From the NCBI RefSeq assembly GCF_014646255.1, contig NZ_BMNC01000002.1, forward strand, positions 990,140-1,054,139: a DNA stretch of 64,000 nt. The letters are read 5' to 3'. The position numbers and the translations under genes are program-made. This stretch comes from Lentzea pudingi. Lineage in GTDB: Bacteria; Actinomycetota; Actinomycetes; Mycobacteriales; Pseudonocardiaceae. The notes under the pieces were generated by a model. That model saw only the letters and a list, made by a program, of their open reading frames with translations. It ran no database searches and was not told the DNA's origin. Within the stretch, counting starts at the first letter, position 1. Every line of letters starts with the position of its first letter. Positions 1-9,418 of the stretch are shown piece by piece.

Positions 1-74
1 GGGAATCGCTTGGTGATGCCTGTGAGCACCACCGCGGGGTGTTCGTCCGTCCCAACGGACGTGGAACTGCTCAT
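1..74 (-). CDS. ABC transporter ATP-binding protein, N-terminal fragment
   Basis: Only the first 24 codons lie in the window; the gene runs off the left edge. The ATG is preceded by GGAGGAG at a good distance. The visible residues end in VVLTGITKRFP, typical of the A-loop strand that opens sugar/nucleoside-type ABC ATPases. It lies directly downstream of the BMP binding-protein gene on the same strand, so it is most likely the ATPase of the same nucleoside-type importer. Family inferred from few residues plus context. Confidence 0.7.
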   Translation of the reverse strand, partial: MSSSTSVGTDEHPAVVLTGITKRF

Positions 75-97
75 CGTCGAGTGCTCCTCCTACCACG

Positions 98-137
98 CAC
101 CGGGCCCTGTGAGGGCGTTACCTCACAGGGCCCGGTG
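98..137 (-). terminator. Intercistronic hairpin between binding-protein and ATPase genes
   Basis: Perfect 17-bp inverted repeat (98-114 pairing with 121-137) around a 6-nt loop, between the stop of the BMP lipoprotein gene and the Shine-Dalgarno of the ATPase gene. No T-run follows, so it is more likely an attenuator or an mRNA-stabilising stem that keeps binding protein in excess over ATPase than a full terminator. Confidence 0.7.
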
Positions 138-154
138 TGCGTGCGGCTTTCGGA

Positions 155-1300
155 CTACGGCTTGTCCGCGACCTTGATCTTGCCCTCGATGATCTGGGCC
201 TTGTAGCCCTCGAGGATGCCCTGCAGCTTCGCGTCGATCTTGCCACCCGACGTGGAGTAGCCGACACCGTTGACCTTCAGGTCGAAGACCTTCGGCAGGG
301 ACGCGATGTCGTTCTTCGCGACGGCCTTGACGAAGTCGTAGACCGCGACGTCGACACGCTTGAGCATGGACGACACGATGACGTCCTTGGTGTCGGCGAC
401 GGTCGCCTGGTTGTACTGGTCGGAGTCGACGCCGATGGCGAGCACGCCACCCTGCTTGGCGGCGGAGAAGATGCCCTTGCCGGACGCGCCCGCGGCCTGG
501 TAGATGACGTCGGCGCCCTTGTCGATCTGGCCCTTCGCGGCTTCCTGGCCCTTCGGGGCGTCCTGGAAGCCCGTGAAGTCACCGGCCGGGGTGATGTACT
601 TCTTCTCGACCTGGATCTTCGGCGCGGCGGCCTTGGCACCCTGGAAGTAGCCGGCCTCGAACTTCTGGATCAGCGGGATCTCGACACCGCCGACGAAGCC
701 CACGTGGCACTTCTTGCTCTGGTACGCGGCGATGACGCCGGCCAGGAAGGAGCCCTCCTGCTCGGCGAACAGCAGCGGCGTGACGTTCGCGGCACCCTCG
801 ACGGCCGAGTCGACCAGGCCGAACTTGACGTTCGGGAACTCCGCGGCGACGAGCTTCATCGACTCGGCGTAGGCGAAGCCGACACCGATGATCGGGCTGA
901 AGCCCTCGGACGCCAGCTGGCGCAGACGGGTCTGCTTGGCGGACTCGTCCTCGTTCGGGGCGGCGGACAGCTCGCGCGTGTTCTCCTTCTTCACGCCCAT
1001 GTCCGCGATGGCCTTGTCCAGACCGGCGGCGGCGGAGTCGTTGAACGACGCGTCGCCACGGCCACCGATGTCGTAGGCCAGGCCGATCTTCAGCGCGCTC
1101 GCGTCCACCTTGTCACCGTTGGCGGCGCTGGTGTTCGAGGTGGCGGGCGCGGTCGGGGCCTCAGCGAACTCGCAGGCGGCACCGGTACCGGTCCCCGCGT
1201 TGTTGCTGCCGCCACCCGAGTCCTTCGCGCAGGCGGCCATAGTCATCACGCTGGTCAACGCGATCGCGGCAACCGCGACACCACGCATACGACGACGCAC
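155..1300 (-). CDS. BMP/PnrA-family substrate-binding lipoprotein of an ABC importer
   Basis: Extracytoplasmic solute-binding lipoprotein, 381 aa. A basic start and hydrophobic stretch lead to a lipobox ending at Cys24 (TMAAC), so the mature protein is anchored to the outer face of the membrane. The Bmp/PnrA fold begins near residue 72 (IGLAYDIGGRGDASFNDSA) and fills the rest. Members of this family bind purine nucleosides, which would be passed to the permeases and the ATPase encoded downstream. The GTG start is chosen because GGAGGA lies 8 nt upstream; an ATG four codons later would be too far from it. Ligand not determinable from sequence. Confidence 0.9.
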   Translation of the reverse strand: MRRRMRGVAVAAIALTSVMTMAACAKDSGGGSNNAGTGTGAACEFAEAPTAPATSNTSAANGDKVDASALKIGLAYDIGGRGDASFNDSAAAGLDKAIADMGVKKENTRELSAAPNEDESAKQTRLRQLASEGFSPIIGVGFAYAESMKLVAAEFPNVKFGLVDSAVEGAANVTPLLFAEQEGSFLAGVIAAYQSKKCHVGFVGGVEIPLIQKFEAGYFQGAKAAAPKIQVEKKYITPAGDFTGFQDAPKGQEAAKGQIDKGADVIYQAAGASGKGIFSAAKQGGVLAIGVDSDQYNQATVADTKDVIVSSMLKRVDVAVYDFVKAVAKNDIASLPKVFDLKVNGVGYSTSGGKIDAKLQGILEGYKAQIIEGKIKVADKP

Positions 1301-1827
1301 GGCTCGTCTCCTCCCTGAGGTTCATCCCCAACGACGTTGTTGGGTCCTAGACGCGGCACCGTACCTCTTAGTAACCAACCCCGTTGCCGCCAGCACCTAC
1401 AAAGACCCCTATCGGTTACGCATTCGACGCTTTGGCCGTACGAGTGGTGATCACTCGTGTTCAGCGCGTGTCGAAAAGTCCCCTTCGGCCACTTCTCCGT
1501 CTCCATCTTCGTCCAAACGGCCCAGTTCCGCCTTTCGTTGAACCCGGAGCGGTCCGCCGTCGTGTTCCAGGTGGCAAGTGCCCTTGCCGAGAACGACGGC
1601 CCGGACCTTGGCGGAGGTCCGGGCCGTCGGCCGTTTTTGTGGCGCAGACCGCATTTCGGTATCGATAAAGACCGCTTGGCCGATCGACAGCGTGTCTCAT
1701 CGATCACAGAGCGGGTGCGCCTGCTGGGAGTGTTCCAACGTGCGGGACTAGGATTTTCCGGTCATGGTCGGACGAGCAGTCACTTCTTCGCCGACCACAC
1801 CACCACTGACGTTGGAGGCCGCGGCGC
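1301..1827. other. Intergenic region with dyads and an orphan terminator
   Basis: 527 bp between the divergent bmp and sdhC genes. Short ORFs here lack convincing starts or family resemblance. Visible structure: a 6-bp dyad (1327-1332/1339-1344) just upstream of bmp; a 7-bp dyad (1440-1446/1452-1458) with operator-like symmetry; a small stem near 1572-1588; then a strong terminator at 1595-1638. sdhC has GGAGG 9 nt before its ATG. Confidence 0.5.
1595..1638 (+). terminator. Rho-independent-type terminator without an obvious upstream gene
   Basis: 13-bp perfect GC-rich stem (1595-1607 with 1616-1628), 8-nt loop, followed by GGCCG and five T on the plus strand. No recognised plus-strand gene precedes it, so it may end a small RNA arising within about 1320-1590, or block transcription into sdhCDAB. 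Confidence 0.6.
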
Positions 1828-2250
1828 ATGACCAGCGCAGGCGCACCCGAGCGGTCGGGCACCACCCGAGGGGGTGGGACGCTCTACCGCGGTGATCTGG
1901 GCATGTGGTCCTGGGTCGCCCACCGGATCACCGGTGTCCTCACGTTCTTCTTCCTCTTCACCCACGTGCTCGACACCGCCCTCGTCCGGGTGTCCCCGAA
2001 CGCCTACGACGCGGTGATCGAGACCTACAAGAACCCGATCGTCAACCTCTTCGAGGTCGGTCTGGTCGGCGCGGTGCTCTACCACGCGCTCAACGGCATC
2101 CGGGTCATGCTCGTGGACTTCTGGGAGAAGGGCGCCAAGTACCAGCGCGCCATGCTGTGGACCGTGCTCGGCGTGTGGATCGCCGTGATGATCCCCGGCG
2201 CCTACTTCATGCTGGTGCGCACGATCTCCGAGCTGGTTGGGGGCCACTGA
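1828..2250 (+). CDS. sdhC: Succinate dehydrogenase cytochrome b subunit SdhC
   Basis: Membrane anchor subunit of complex II, 140 aa, about three transmembrane helices. The SdhC signature W-x-x-H-R-x-T-G is at residues 29-36 (His32, Arg33), with further candidate haem/quinone-site histidines at His46 and His86 (YHALNGIR). First gene of sdhCDAB; it anchors the catalytic dimer to the inner face of the membrane and passes electrons to menaquinone. The ATG has GGAGG 9 nt upstream; sdhD follows after 2 nt. Confidence 0.93.
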   Translation: MTSAGAPERSGTTRGGGTLYRGDLGMWSWVAHRITGVLTFFFLFTHVLDTALVRVSPNAYDAVIETYKNPIVNLFEVGLVGAVLYHALNGIRVMLVDFWEKGAKYQRAMLWTVLGVWIAVMIPGAYFMLVRTISELVGGH

Positions 2251-2252
2251 TC

Positions 2253-2660
2253 ATGTCGCTCGCACTCGACAAGCCCCGCTCGCCGCGCCGCCCCTCGGCC
2301 CGCCGCAGCAACGGCGAGCTCTACAGCTGGCTGTTCATGCGCCTGTCCGGGCTGCTGCTCGTGATCCTGGTGCTGGGCCACCTGTTCATCATGAACATCC
2401 TCGACGGCGGCATCCACCGCATCAACTTCGGCTTCGTGGCCGGCCGGTGGGCATCGCCGTTCTGGCAGTTCTGGGACCTCGCGATGCTCTGGCTCGCGCA
2501 GATCCACGGTGGCAACGGCGTCCGGACGATCATCAACGACTACGCCCGCAAGGACGCCACCCGGTTCTGGTTGAAGATGCTGCTCTACGTGTCGATGGTC
2601 CTGATCATCTCGCTCGGCACGTTCGTGATCTTCACCTTCGACCCGAACATCTCGAACTGA
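2253..2660 (+). CDS. sdhD: Succinate dehydrogenase hydrophobic membrane anchor SdhD
   Basis: 135-aa integral membrane protein with three predicted helices, second membrane subunit of complex II. ATG at 2253, two bases after the sdhC stop; the same frame is open further upstream but that part is only the shadow of sdhC. His43 in the first helix (LVLGHLF) and the QIHGGNG stretch before the third helix are usual in this family. Position between sdhC and sdhA fixes the assignment. Confidence 0.92.
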   Translation: MSLALDKPRSPRRPSARRSNGELYSWLFMRLSGLLLVILVLGHLFIMNILDGGIHRINFGFVAGRWASPFWQFWDLAMLWLAQIHGGNGVRTIINDYARKDATRFWLKMLLYVSMVLIISLGTFVIFTFDPNISN

Positions 2661-2682
2661 CCCGCGCGGGGAGCCCACCACA

Positions 2683-4436
<1,754 letters not shown>

Positions 4437-4437
<1 letters not shown>

Positions 4438-5219
4438 TGACCGCCACCGCTGAAACTGTTTCCGGCTCGCGCGGCTCGCAGCCCCCGGTTCCGGACGGCG
4501 CTGTCACGGTCACCGTGAAGATCCGCCGGTTCAACCCGGAGATCGACGACGAGCCGCGCTGGGACTCGTTCGACATCCCGGCGCTGCCGTCGGACCGCGT
4601 GCTGAACCTGCTGCACCACATCAAGTGGTACGTGGACGGGACGCTCACGTTCCGTCGCTCTTGTGCGCATGGCATCTGCGGCTCTGACGCCATGCGGATC
4701 AACGGCGTGAACCGTCTCGCCTGCAAGGTCCTGTTGAAGGATTTGTTGGAGAAGGGCGACAAGCGCACCACGATCACCATCGAGCCCATCAAGGGTTTGC
4801 CGGTGAACAAGGACCTGCTCGTCGACATGGAGCCGTTCTTCGAGGCGTTCCGTGCGGTCAAGCCGTACCTCGTGACGTATGGGAACGAGCCGACGCGTGA
4901 GCGCATCCAGTCTGTTGCGGATCGTGAGCGGTTCGATGACACGACGAAGTGCATTCTTTGTGCCTGCTGCACTACGTCTTGCCCGGTTTACTGGACCGAG
5001 GGGTCTTACTTCGGGCCTGCGGCGATCGTCAACGCGCACCGGTTCATCTTCGACTCCCGTGATGAGGGGGCTGAGGAGCGGTTGGACATCTTGAACGACA
5101 TCGATGGTGTGTGGCGCTGCCGGACCACGTTCAACTGCACTGATGCTTGTCCTCGTGGGATTCAGGTGACCAAGGCTATTCAGGAAGTCAAGCGGGCGTT
5201 GTTGTTCAAGCGCGTTTGA
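4437..5219 (+). CDS. sdhB: Succinate dehydrogenase iron-sulfur subunit SdhB
   Basis: 260-aa electron-transfer subunit linking SdhA flavin to the membrane quinone site. The [2Fe-2S] ligands are in SCAHGICGSD (Cys76, Cys81 and Asp84 in place of the third Cys, as also in E. coli SdhB) plus Cys96. The C-terminal half has CILCACCTTSCP and a second Cys cluster in FNCTDACPRG for the [4Fe-4S] and [3Fe-4S] centres. Last gene of the sdh operon, ending 24 bp before the terminator stem. Confidence 0.97.
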
Positions 5220-5243
5220 TGGGTGGTTGCTTGGCTGATTGAG

Positions 5244-5276
5244 GCGCCGCGTTCCCGTTGGGGGCGCGGCGCTTTT
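5244..5276 (+). terminator. Terminator of sdhCDAB
   Basis: 8-bp perfect stem GCGCCGCG/CGCGGCGC (5244-5251 with 5265-5272), then four T, 24 bp after the sdhB stop. Confidence 0.8.
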
Positions 5277-5390
5277 GTGTTTCGGGTGCTGTTGCGTGCG
5301 GATTGTCGCGTTCCAGCGGGGTGGTCGCCTTGCTGTGGTGGCGAGTCACGTTGCATGCGTGGGCGCGCAGGTCATGACGAATCAAGGGCT

Positions 5391-5518
5391 GGCGATTGGG
5401 GCTTGACCTTGAGCCTCTGGCGGGATGCGTGACGGCCGGAAAAAGGCCGGGCTGAGAAGCGCCCGGCCGTGCCCGTGAGGGTGGCATCCCGCCCCCTCAA
5501 GGTAAAGCCCCAATCGCC
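5391..5518. repeat. Long imperfect inverted repeat (extragenic palindrome)
   Basis: Left arm 5391-5428 and right arm 5484-5518 are near-perfect reverse complements over roughly 35 bp, with a few mismatches in the middle. Between them lies a second stem (ACGGCCGG-type arms around 5432-5438 and 5463-5470). Transcribed from either strand it would form one long hairpin. It resembles a miniature inverted-repeat element; no transposase or target-site duplication is visible. Confidence 0.7.
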
Positions 5519-5554
5519 CTTCACTGGGCCCACCGGAACCCATCGAGGACAGGT

Positions 5555-5693
5555 TCACACGGCTCGCTTCGCATCGCCACTGCTTGGCGTGACCCAGTGC
5601 TCAAGGCTCACACGGCTCGCTTCGCATCGCCACTGCGTGGTGTCACCCGGTGCTCAAGGCTCAGACGGCTCGCTTCGTATCGACACAGCCAGA
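5555..5693. repeat. 53-bp tandem repeat, about 2.6 copies
   Basis: Units start at 5555, 5608 and 5661, exactly 53 bp apart; the third is truncated after about 33 bp. Each unit begins TCA(C/G)ACGGCTCGCTTCG. The first two differ at only a few positions. No coding frame is maintained (53 is not a multiple of 3). Confidence 0.85.
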
Positions 5694-5724
5694 CCAACCC
5701 TTCTCTCCGATGAGCGATGCTCTC

Positions 5725-6639
5725 TCAGACCACCTCCACGATGTGCACCGGTGGCCGTGGCCTTGCCGCTGCTGCCTTGTGTGCCGCCTTCAGTTCTCGC
5801 GCCACCGCCTCCGGGTGGTCGCGCAGGCGGGTCGGAAGCGTTTGCACCACGAGGATTCCCGCCGCCGCGTAACGACTGTTGCGGGCGAGGGTGCGTTCGT
5901 AGTCGCGCGGGCCGTAGTGGAAGGCCTTCGAGTCGATCTCCCACGCCAGCCCTACGTCGTCGTACCAGGCGTCCGGTCTGGCGATGACCAGGCCGTCGGC
6001 GCCCGCGATCGTGGTGTTCCAATGCGGGGTGGTCAGGCGGATCTTGCGGGAGAGGCGGCGGGCGTCTCGTTCGGCCACTGATTCTGCGCGGCCCAGTTCG
6101 CGCAGCACTGTGCGGACAAGCTTGGTGCCGAAGCGGTTCGTGCGGGCCTCTGAGGCCAGTGCGGCGGGCGTGCAGCGGCCTCGTTGGATGGCGGCGGCTA
6201 TCAGGGCCGTCGCCTCGTCCACGGAGCGCAGGAAGCGGCACGCGTCCACCACGGCTCTGGCCGCGGACACCACGGGGAAGCCGTTCAGGTCGGAGGCGGC
6301 GGGTACCGGGGAGGCTCGTTCGAGGATCAGGGTGCCGGTGCCGCGCATCGAGCCCGGCACCAGGACGTGGATGTCGGTGCCTCGGGCAGGTAGGCCGTGC
6401 AGGCGGCAGGCCCAGGCACCGGTGACCACGGCTCCTGGGCCTGCGCGCAGGAGGGCCGCGGTCAGCTGTTGGTCCGGGGTGGGCGGGCCGTTGTGCAGCA
6501 GCACGACGCCTGGGTGCATGCGCTGCCACGGCCCGCCCGGGGCGCATCTTCGCCACGGATTGGTGACACCCAGTGACTTCAGGGTGCCGGCACTGATGAC
6601 GCCGAGATCGCTGCGTTCGCGCAGGTGTTCGATTCGCAC
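5725..6639 (-). CDS. AbiEi-antitoxin-like / DUF559-type endonuclease-fold protein
   Basis: 304-aa cytoplasmic protein of a family common in actinomycetes. The N-terminal ~80 residues look like the winged-helix AbiEi-type antitoxin domain (start MRIEHLRERSDLGVISAGTL, then a WRR... segment). The C-terminal third resembles the DUF559/Vsr-like restriction-endonuclease fold, with acidic residues in DAWYDDVGLAWEIDSK. No toxin partner (AbiEii) is adjacent, so it is probably a stand-alone gene of unknown role rather than an abortive-infection pair. Start ATG at 6639. Confidence 0.75.
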   Translation of the reverse strand: MRIEHLRERSDLGVISAGTLKSLGVTNPWRRCAPGGPWQRMHPGVVLLHNGPPTPDQQLTAALLRAGPGAVVTGAWACRLHGLPARGTDIHVLVPGSMRGTGTLILERASPVPAASDLNGFPVVSAARAVVDACRFLRSVDEATALIAAAIQRGRCTPAALASEARTNRFGTKLVRTVLRELGRAESVAERDARRLSRKIRLTTPHWNTTIAGADGLVIARPDAWYDDVGLAWEIDSKAFHYGPRDYERTLARNSRYAAAGILVVQTLPTRLRDHPEAVARELKAAHKAAAARPRPPVHIVEVV

Positions 6640-6678
6640 GTCATCAGTGTGACGAAGAGCACCGACAGTTCCTGGCGG

Positions 6679-7359
6679 TCAGCGCCTGGGCTGACGCCTG
6701 GCGCGGTCGAGCAGCATCAGGATCGAGCCGCCGACGAGCATCAGCACGCCGAGCAGCAGTGTCCACACCGGCGAGGTGCCGGTGTTGGCCAGGCGGTTGT
6801 CCTGGTGCACCGGGGGCGTGGCCGAGGTGGTGGTCGCCGGTGGCGTCGTGAGCCGCGGCTTCGTGGTGGTGGTCGTCACCGGTGGCGTGGTGGTGCCGGA
6901 CGTCGTCGTCGAGGTCGGCGGCGTCGTGGTGGACGACGACGAGGTCGTGGTCGACGACGTCGGCGTGGTCGTGGTGGTCGACGTCGTGTCCGTCGTGGTC
7001 GACGTCGTGTCCGTCGGGGTGGACGTCGTGGTGGTCGTGGACTCAGTGGTGGTGGTCACCGGAGTCGTCGTTGTCGTGGACTCGGTCGTGGTGGTGGTCA
7101 CCGGCGGCGTCGTCGTCGTGGTCGAGGTCGTCGTGCACGGAGTCGTGGTGGTCGTCGTCGGGGTGGTCGTGGTCGACGACGGAGGCTCTTCGCCTCGCGG
7201 CGACGGCGCGCGCCATCCCGGACGTTCTTTCGGGCACCACGCAGCGGCGCACACCTGGCCATCCCCGGAGGCCGAGGCCTCCGGGGCGGCACCGTGCAGT
7301 GAGACGACCGTCAACACTGCCCCGGCGGCGAGCACACCGATATAGGCGATACGTGACAT
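6679..7359 (-). CDS. LAXTG-anchored Thr-rich cell-surface protein
   Basis: About 226 aa. A signal peptide (MSRIAYIGVLAAG..., cleavage near ASA) precedes a short Cys-containing segment, then about 110 residues of low-complexity Thr/Ser/Pro, then LANTG at about residue 190, a hydrophobic helix and the basic tail RARRQPRR. LAXTG plus helix plus basic tail is the substrate signature of class E sortases in high-GC actinobacteria, so the protein is predicted to be covalently wall-attached, with the Thr tract a probably glycosylated stalk. I start at the ATG giving a normal signal peptide; a GTG ten codons upstream is possible. No sortase gene in the window. Confidence 0.75.
   Translation of the reverse strand: MSRIAYIGVLAAGAVLTVVSLHGAAPEASASGDGQVCAAAWCPKERPGWRAPSPRGEEPPSSTTTTPTTTTTTPCTTTSTTTTTPPVTTTTTESTTTTTPVTTTTESTTTTTSTPTDTTSTTTDTTSTTTTTPTSSTTTSSSSTTTPPTSTTTSGTTTPPVTTTTTKPRLTTPPATTTSATPPVHQDNRLANTGTSPVWTLLLGVLMLVGGSILMLLDRARRQPRR
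6880..7185. repeat. Low-complexity GTGGTCGTCGTC-rich tract inside a gene
   Basis: Degenerate repetition of Thr codons (read on the minus strand) of the LAXTG surface protein. Such tracts expand and contract easily, so stalk length is likely variable between strains. Confidence 0.7.
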
Positions 7360-7442
7360 GCCACGGATGGTTGCGCGCGGGTACAGCACGTCGGGGGAAA
7401 AGCAGGCTCACGTCACCCGCGCGTGATCACTACATCGCCCGA

Positions 7443-7793
7443 TCAGGTCCAGAAGACGGCGACACCGACGTTCAGCACGACCAGCGACGCGGCCGTCGGC
7501 AGCAGCCAGGACGGTGCCTTCGGCTTGCCGACGTTGATCGCCACGACGGCGGCGATGGCGACGACGACCAGCAGCTTGACGCCGATCTTGACGTGGTCGT
7601 ACTTCACCGCGTCGACCAGCGGGTCGATGGCGACCAGTGCCACACCGGTCAGCAGTTGCAGAGCCGCACCGTGCAGCCAGCCCTTGTTGACGGGCGCGTC
7701 CTTGCCGGCCTTCGCCTGCAACATGATCATCGCGACCAGCATGCCCATGCCGAGCAGGTGCAGGAACACCAGCAGCAGCCGTACGAAATCCAC
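7443..7793 (-). CDS. Small four-helix membrane protein, unknown function
   Basis: 116 aa, almost entirely hydrophobic, about four transmembrane helices with a short charged loop (QAKAGKDAPVNKGW) after the first. No catalytic motif recognised. The GTG start is supported by AAGGAA 5 nt upstream. It follows the SCO4848-like gene by 9 bp on the same strand, so the two are probably co-transcribed. Confidence 0.7.
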   Translation of the reverse strand: MDFVRLLLVFLHLLGMGMLVAMIMLQAKAGKDAPVNKGWLHGAALQLLTGVALVAIDPLVDAVKYDHVKIGVKLLVVVAIAAVVAINVGKPKAPSWLLPTAASLVVLNVGVAVFWT

Positions 7794-7802
7794 AGCGTTT
7801 CC

Positions 7803-8030
7803 TTATCGACGTCGAGTGGCGAGGAATCCCCGCACGCCCAGCACGCCGATGACCGTGCCGAACACGAGCGAGGCGATCACGAGCACCAGGTGCACGGTGA
7901 AGAAGGCCGTGGGTCCGTCGCTGAACGAACGCGGGTCCTTCCAGATGTTCCTGAGGAACGTGGGCCAGATCACCCACGACCACACACCGAAAGCCACCAG
8001 GAAGAGTGACATCGGGCGCGAGAGCTTCAC
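7803..8030 (-). CDS. SCO4848-family small membrane protein
   Basis: 75 aa with two transmembrane helices and the conserved block KLSRP...FGVWSWVIWPTFLRNIWKD, which matches my recollection of the SCO4848 family. A GTG at 8030 gives the usual N-terminus (VKLSRP); the longer open frame to 8234 overlaps the divergent carboxypeptidase gene and is rejected. Function unknown. The pairing with a D-Ala-D-Ala carboxypeptidase also occurs in Streptomyces, from memory. Confidence 0.75.
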   Translation of the reverse strand: MKLSRPMSLFLVAFGVWSWVIWPTFLRNIWKDPRSFSDGPTAFFTVHLVLVIASLVFGTVIGVLGVRGFLATRRR

Positions 8031-8079
8031 GTTCACCAGTATCAGACGTGGCGCGTGCAGGCGGCGAAACGGGGGTGGA

Positions 8080-8091
8080 TAGCCTGAACGT
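8080..8091 (+). promoter_or_regulatory. -10 element of a probable leaderless transcript
   Basis: TAGCCT at 8080-8085, 6 nt before the GTG start of the carboxypeptidase gene. There is no Shine-Dalgarno sequence. This geometry fits transcription starting at or next to the start codon. Confidence 0.5.
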
Positions 8092-9360
8092 GTGCCCTTC
8101 CCAAAACGGCTCATCGTCGCCCTGGTCCTAGCAACGGCCACCGCCGCGTTCGCCGCACCGACGAGCACCGCACAGCAGGCCGCCGGCTCGGCGCAGTGCG
8201 CTAACCGCGAGACCCCGCCGCCACCGGTGGACACGTCCGAGCAGCCGGCGCCCGGTCAGAAGGCCCCGACGCCGCTCGAGGTGCCGGAGAAGCCCATCGG
8301 CGGCGACCGGCTGGGCGAGTGCGGCCTGATCCTGCCGCCGAACTCGGCGCAGCCGCCCAGCGGCATCACCGCGGCCTCGTGGTTGCTCGCGGACATGGAC
8401 AGCGGCGCCGTCCTCGCCGCGTACGACCCGCACGGCCGTCAGCGCCCCGCGAGCATCATGAAGGTGCTCCTCGCGATGGTCGTCGCCAAGGAACTGCGGG
8501 GCGACCTCGTCGTCACCGCCAGCGCCGAGGACACGCAGCAGGAGTGCACCTGCGTCGGCCTCAAGGACGGCGGCCAGTACACGGTCCGCCAGCTGATGCA
8601 CGGCCTGCTGCTCACCTCCGGCAACGACGTGGCGCACACCCTGGCCCGTCAGCTCGGCGGCGTGCCGAACGCCCTGCGCAAGATGAACGCCATGGCCAAG
8701 GAGCTCGGCGCCCTCGACACCCGCGCCGTGACCCCGTCGGGCCTCGACGGCCCCGGCACCAGCACGTCGGCCTACGACGTCGGCCTGATCTTCCGCGGCG
8801 CGATGAAGTACGACGAGTTCGCGCAGGCCATCAAGCTGCAGCAGTCGCAGTTCCCCGGCCGCAACGGCGGCACGATCATGCTTCAGAACGACAACCGCAT
8901 GCTCACGAACTACCAGGGCTCGCTCGGCGGCAAAACCGGCTTCACCGACGACTCGCAGCACACCTACGTGGGCGCGGCCGAACGCAACGGCCGCCGCCTC
9001 GTCGTGGTGCTGCTGCGCGGTCAGCAGACGCCCACGCGCATCGACAGCCAGGCCGGCAAGCTCCTCGACTACGGCTTCGCCATGGGCCCCGGCGGTGTCG
9101 GCAAGCTCGTCGACGGCGCGCCGCAGCCGAAGCAGAACGTCGTCCCCACCCAGAGCTCCAACAGCAACTCCCCGGACGTGGCGGCCGACGCGGAGACGGG
9201 CCGCCCGACGCCCACCGCGTTCGGCACCGTCGGCCTCCCGATCACGGCGGTCGCGGTTCTCGGCCTGCTGGCCGGCCTCGTGCTGGTCGTCCGCAACAAG
9301 CGGGCCAAGGCGGCCAGGGCACGCCGTCAGGCCTCGCAGCAGGCGGCTCAGAGCTTCTGA
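8092..9360 (+). CDS. D-alanyl-D-alanine carboxypeptidase, PBP5/S11 family
   Basis: 422-aa exported penicillin-binding protein trimming the terminal D-Ala of peptidoglycan stem peptides. Signal peptide 1-25; a Pro-rich linker; catalytic domain with S121-x-x-K124 (SIMK), S176-G-N178 and K281-T-G283, all three S11 motifs present. A C-terminal hydrophobic helix (about 375-395) and a positively charged tail anchor it in the membrane, facing outward. GTG start without Shine-Dalgarno, probably leaderless. Terminator follows. Confidence 0.93.
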   Translation: MPFPKRLIVALVLATATAAFAAPTSTAQQAAGSAQCANRETPPPPVDTSEQPAPGQKAPTPLEVPEKPIGGDRLGECGLILPPNSAQPPSGITAASWLLADMDSGAVLAAYDPHGRQRPASIMKVLLAMVVAKELRGDLVVTASAEDTQQECTCVGLKDGGQYTVRQLMHGLLLTSGNDVAHTLARQLGGVPNALRKMNAMAKELGALDTRAVTPSGLDGPGTSTSAYDVGLIFRGAMKYDEFAQAIKLQQSQFPGRNGGTIMLQNDNRMLTNYQGSLGGKTGFTDDSQHTYVGAAERNGRRLVVVLLRGQQTPTRIDSQAGKLLDYGFAMGPGGVGKLVDGAPQPKQNVVPTQSSNSNSPDVAADAETGRPTPTAFGTVGLPITAVAVLGLLAGLVLVVRNKRAKAARARRQASQQAAQSF

Positions 9361-9373
9361 GGCACCAACGACG

Positions 9374-9403
9374 ACGGCCCCAGCGCACGCGCGCTGGGGC
9401 CGT
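9374..9403 (+). terminator. Terminator of the carboxypeptidase gene
   Basis: 13-bp perfect stem (9374-9386 with 9391-9403), 4-nt loop, then a T-rich stretch TTCTTCGTTCT. Lies between convergent genes. Confidence 0.75.
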
Positions 9404-9418
9404 TCTTCGTTCTGTGGG

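Larger units (their letters stand above)
5220..5724. other. Gene-free repeat-rich spacer
   Basis: 505 bp between sdhB and the convergent AbiEi-like gene. It holds the sdh terminator, a long interrupted palindrome (5391-5518) and 2.6 copies of a 53-bp tandem repeat (5555-5693). No ORF here looks real. The AbiEi-like gene ends within 32 bp of the last repeat. Confidence 0.6.

Noticed and set aside
6880..7185. Repeat tract resembling a CRISPR-like array
   Set aside because: No regular repeat/spacer period; it encodes a Thr-rich stalk.
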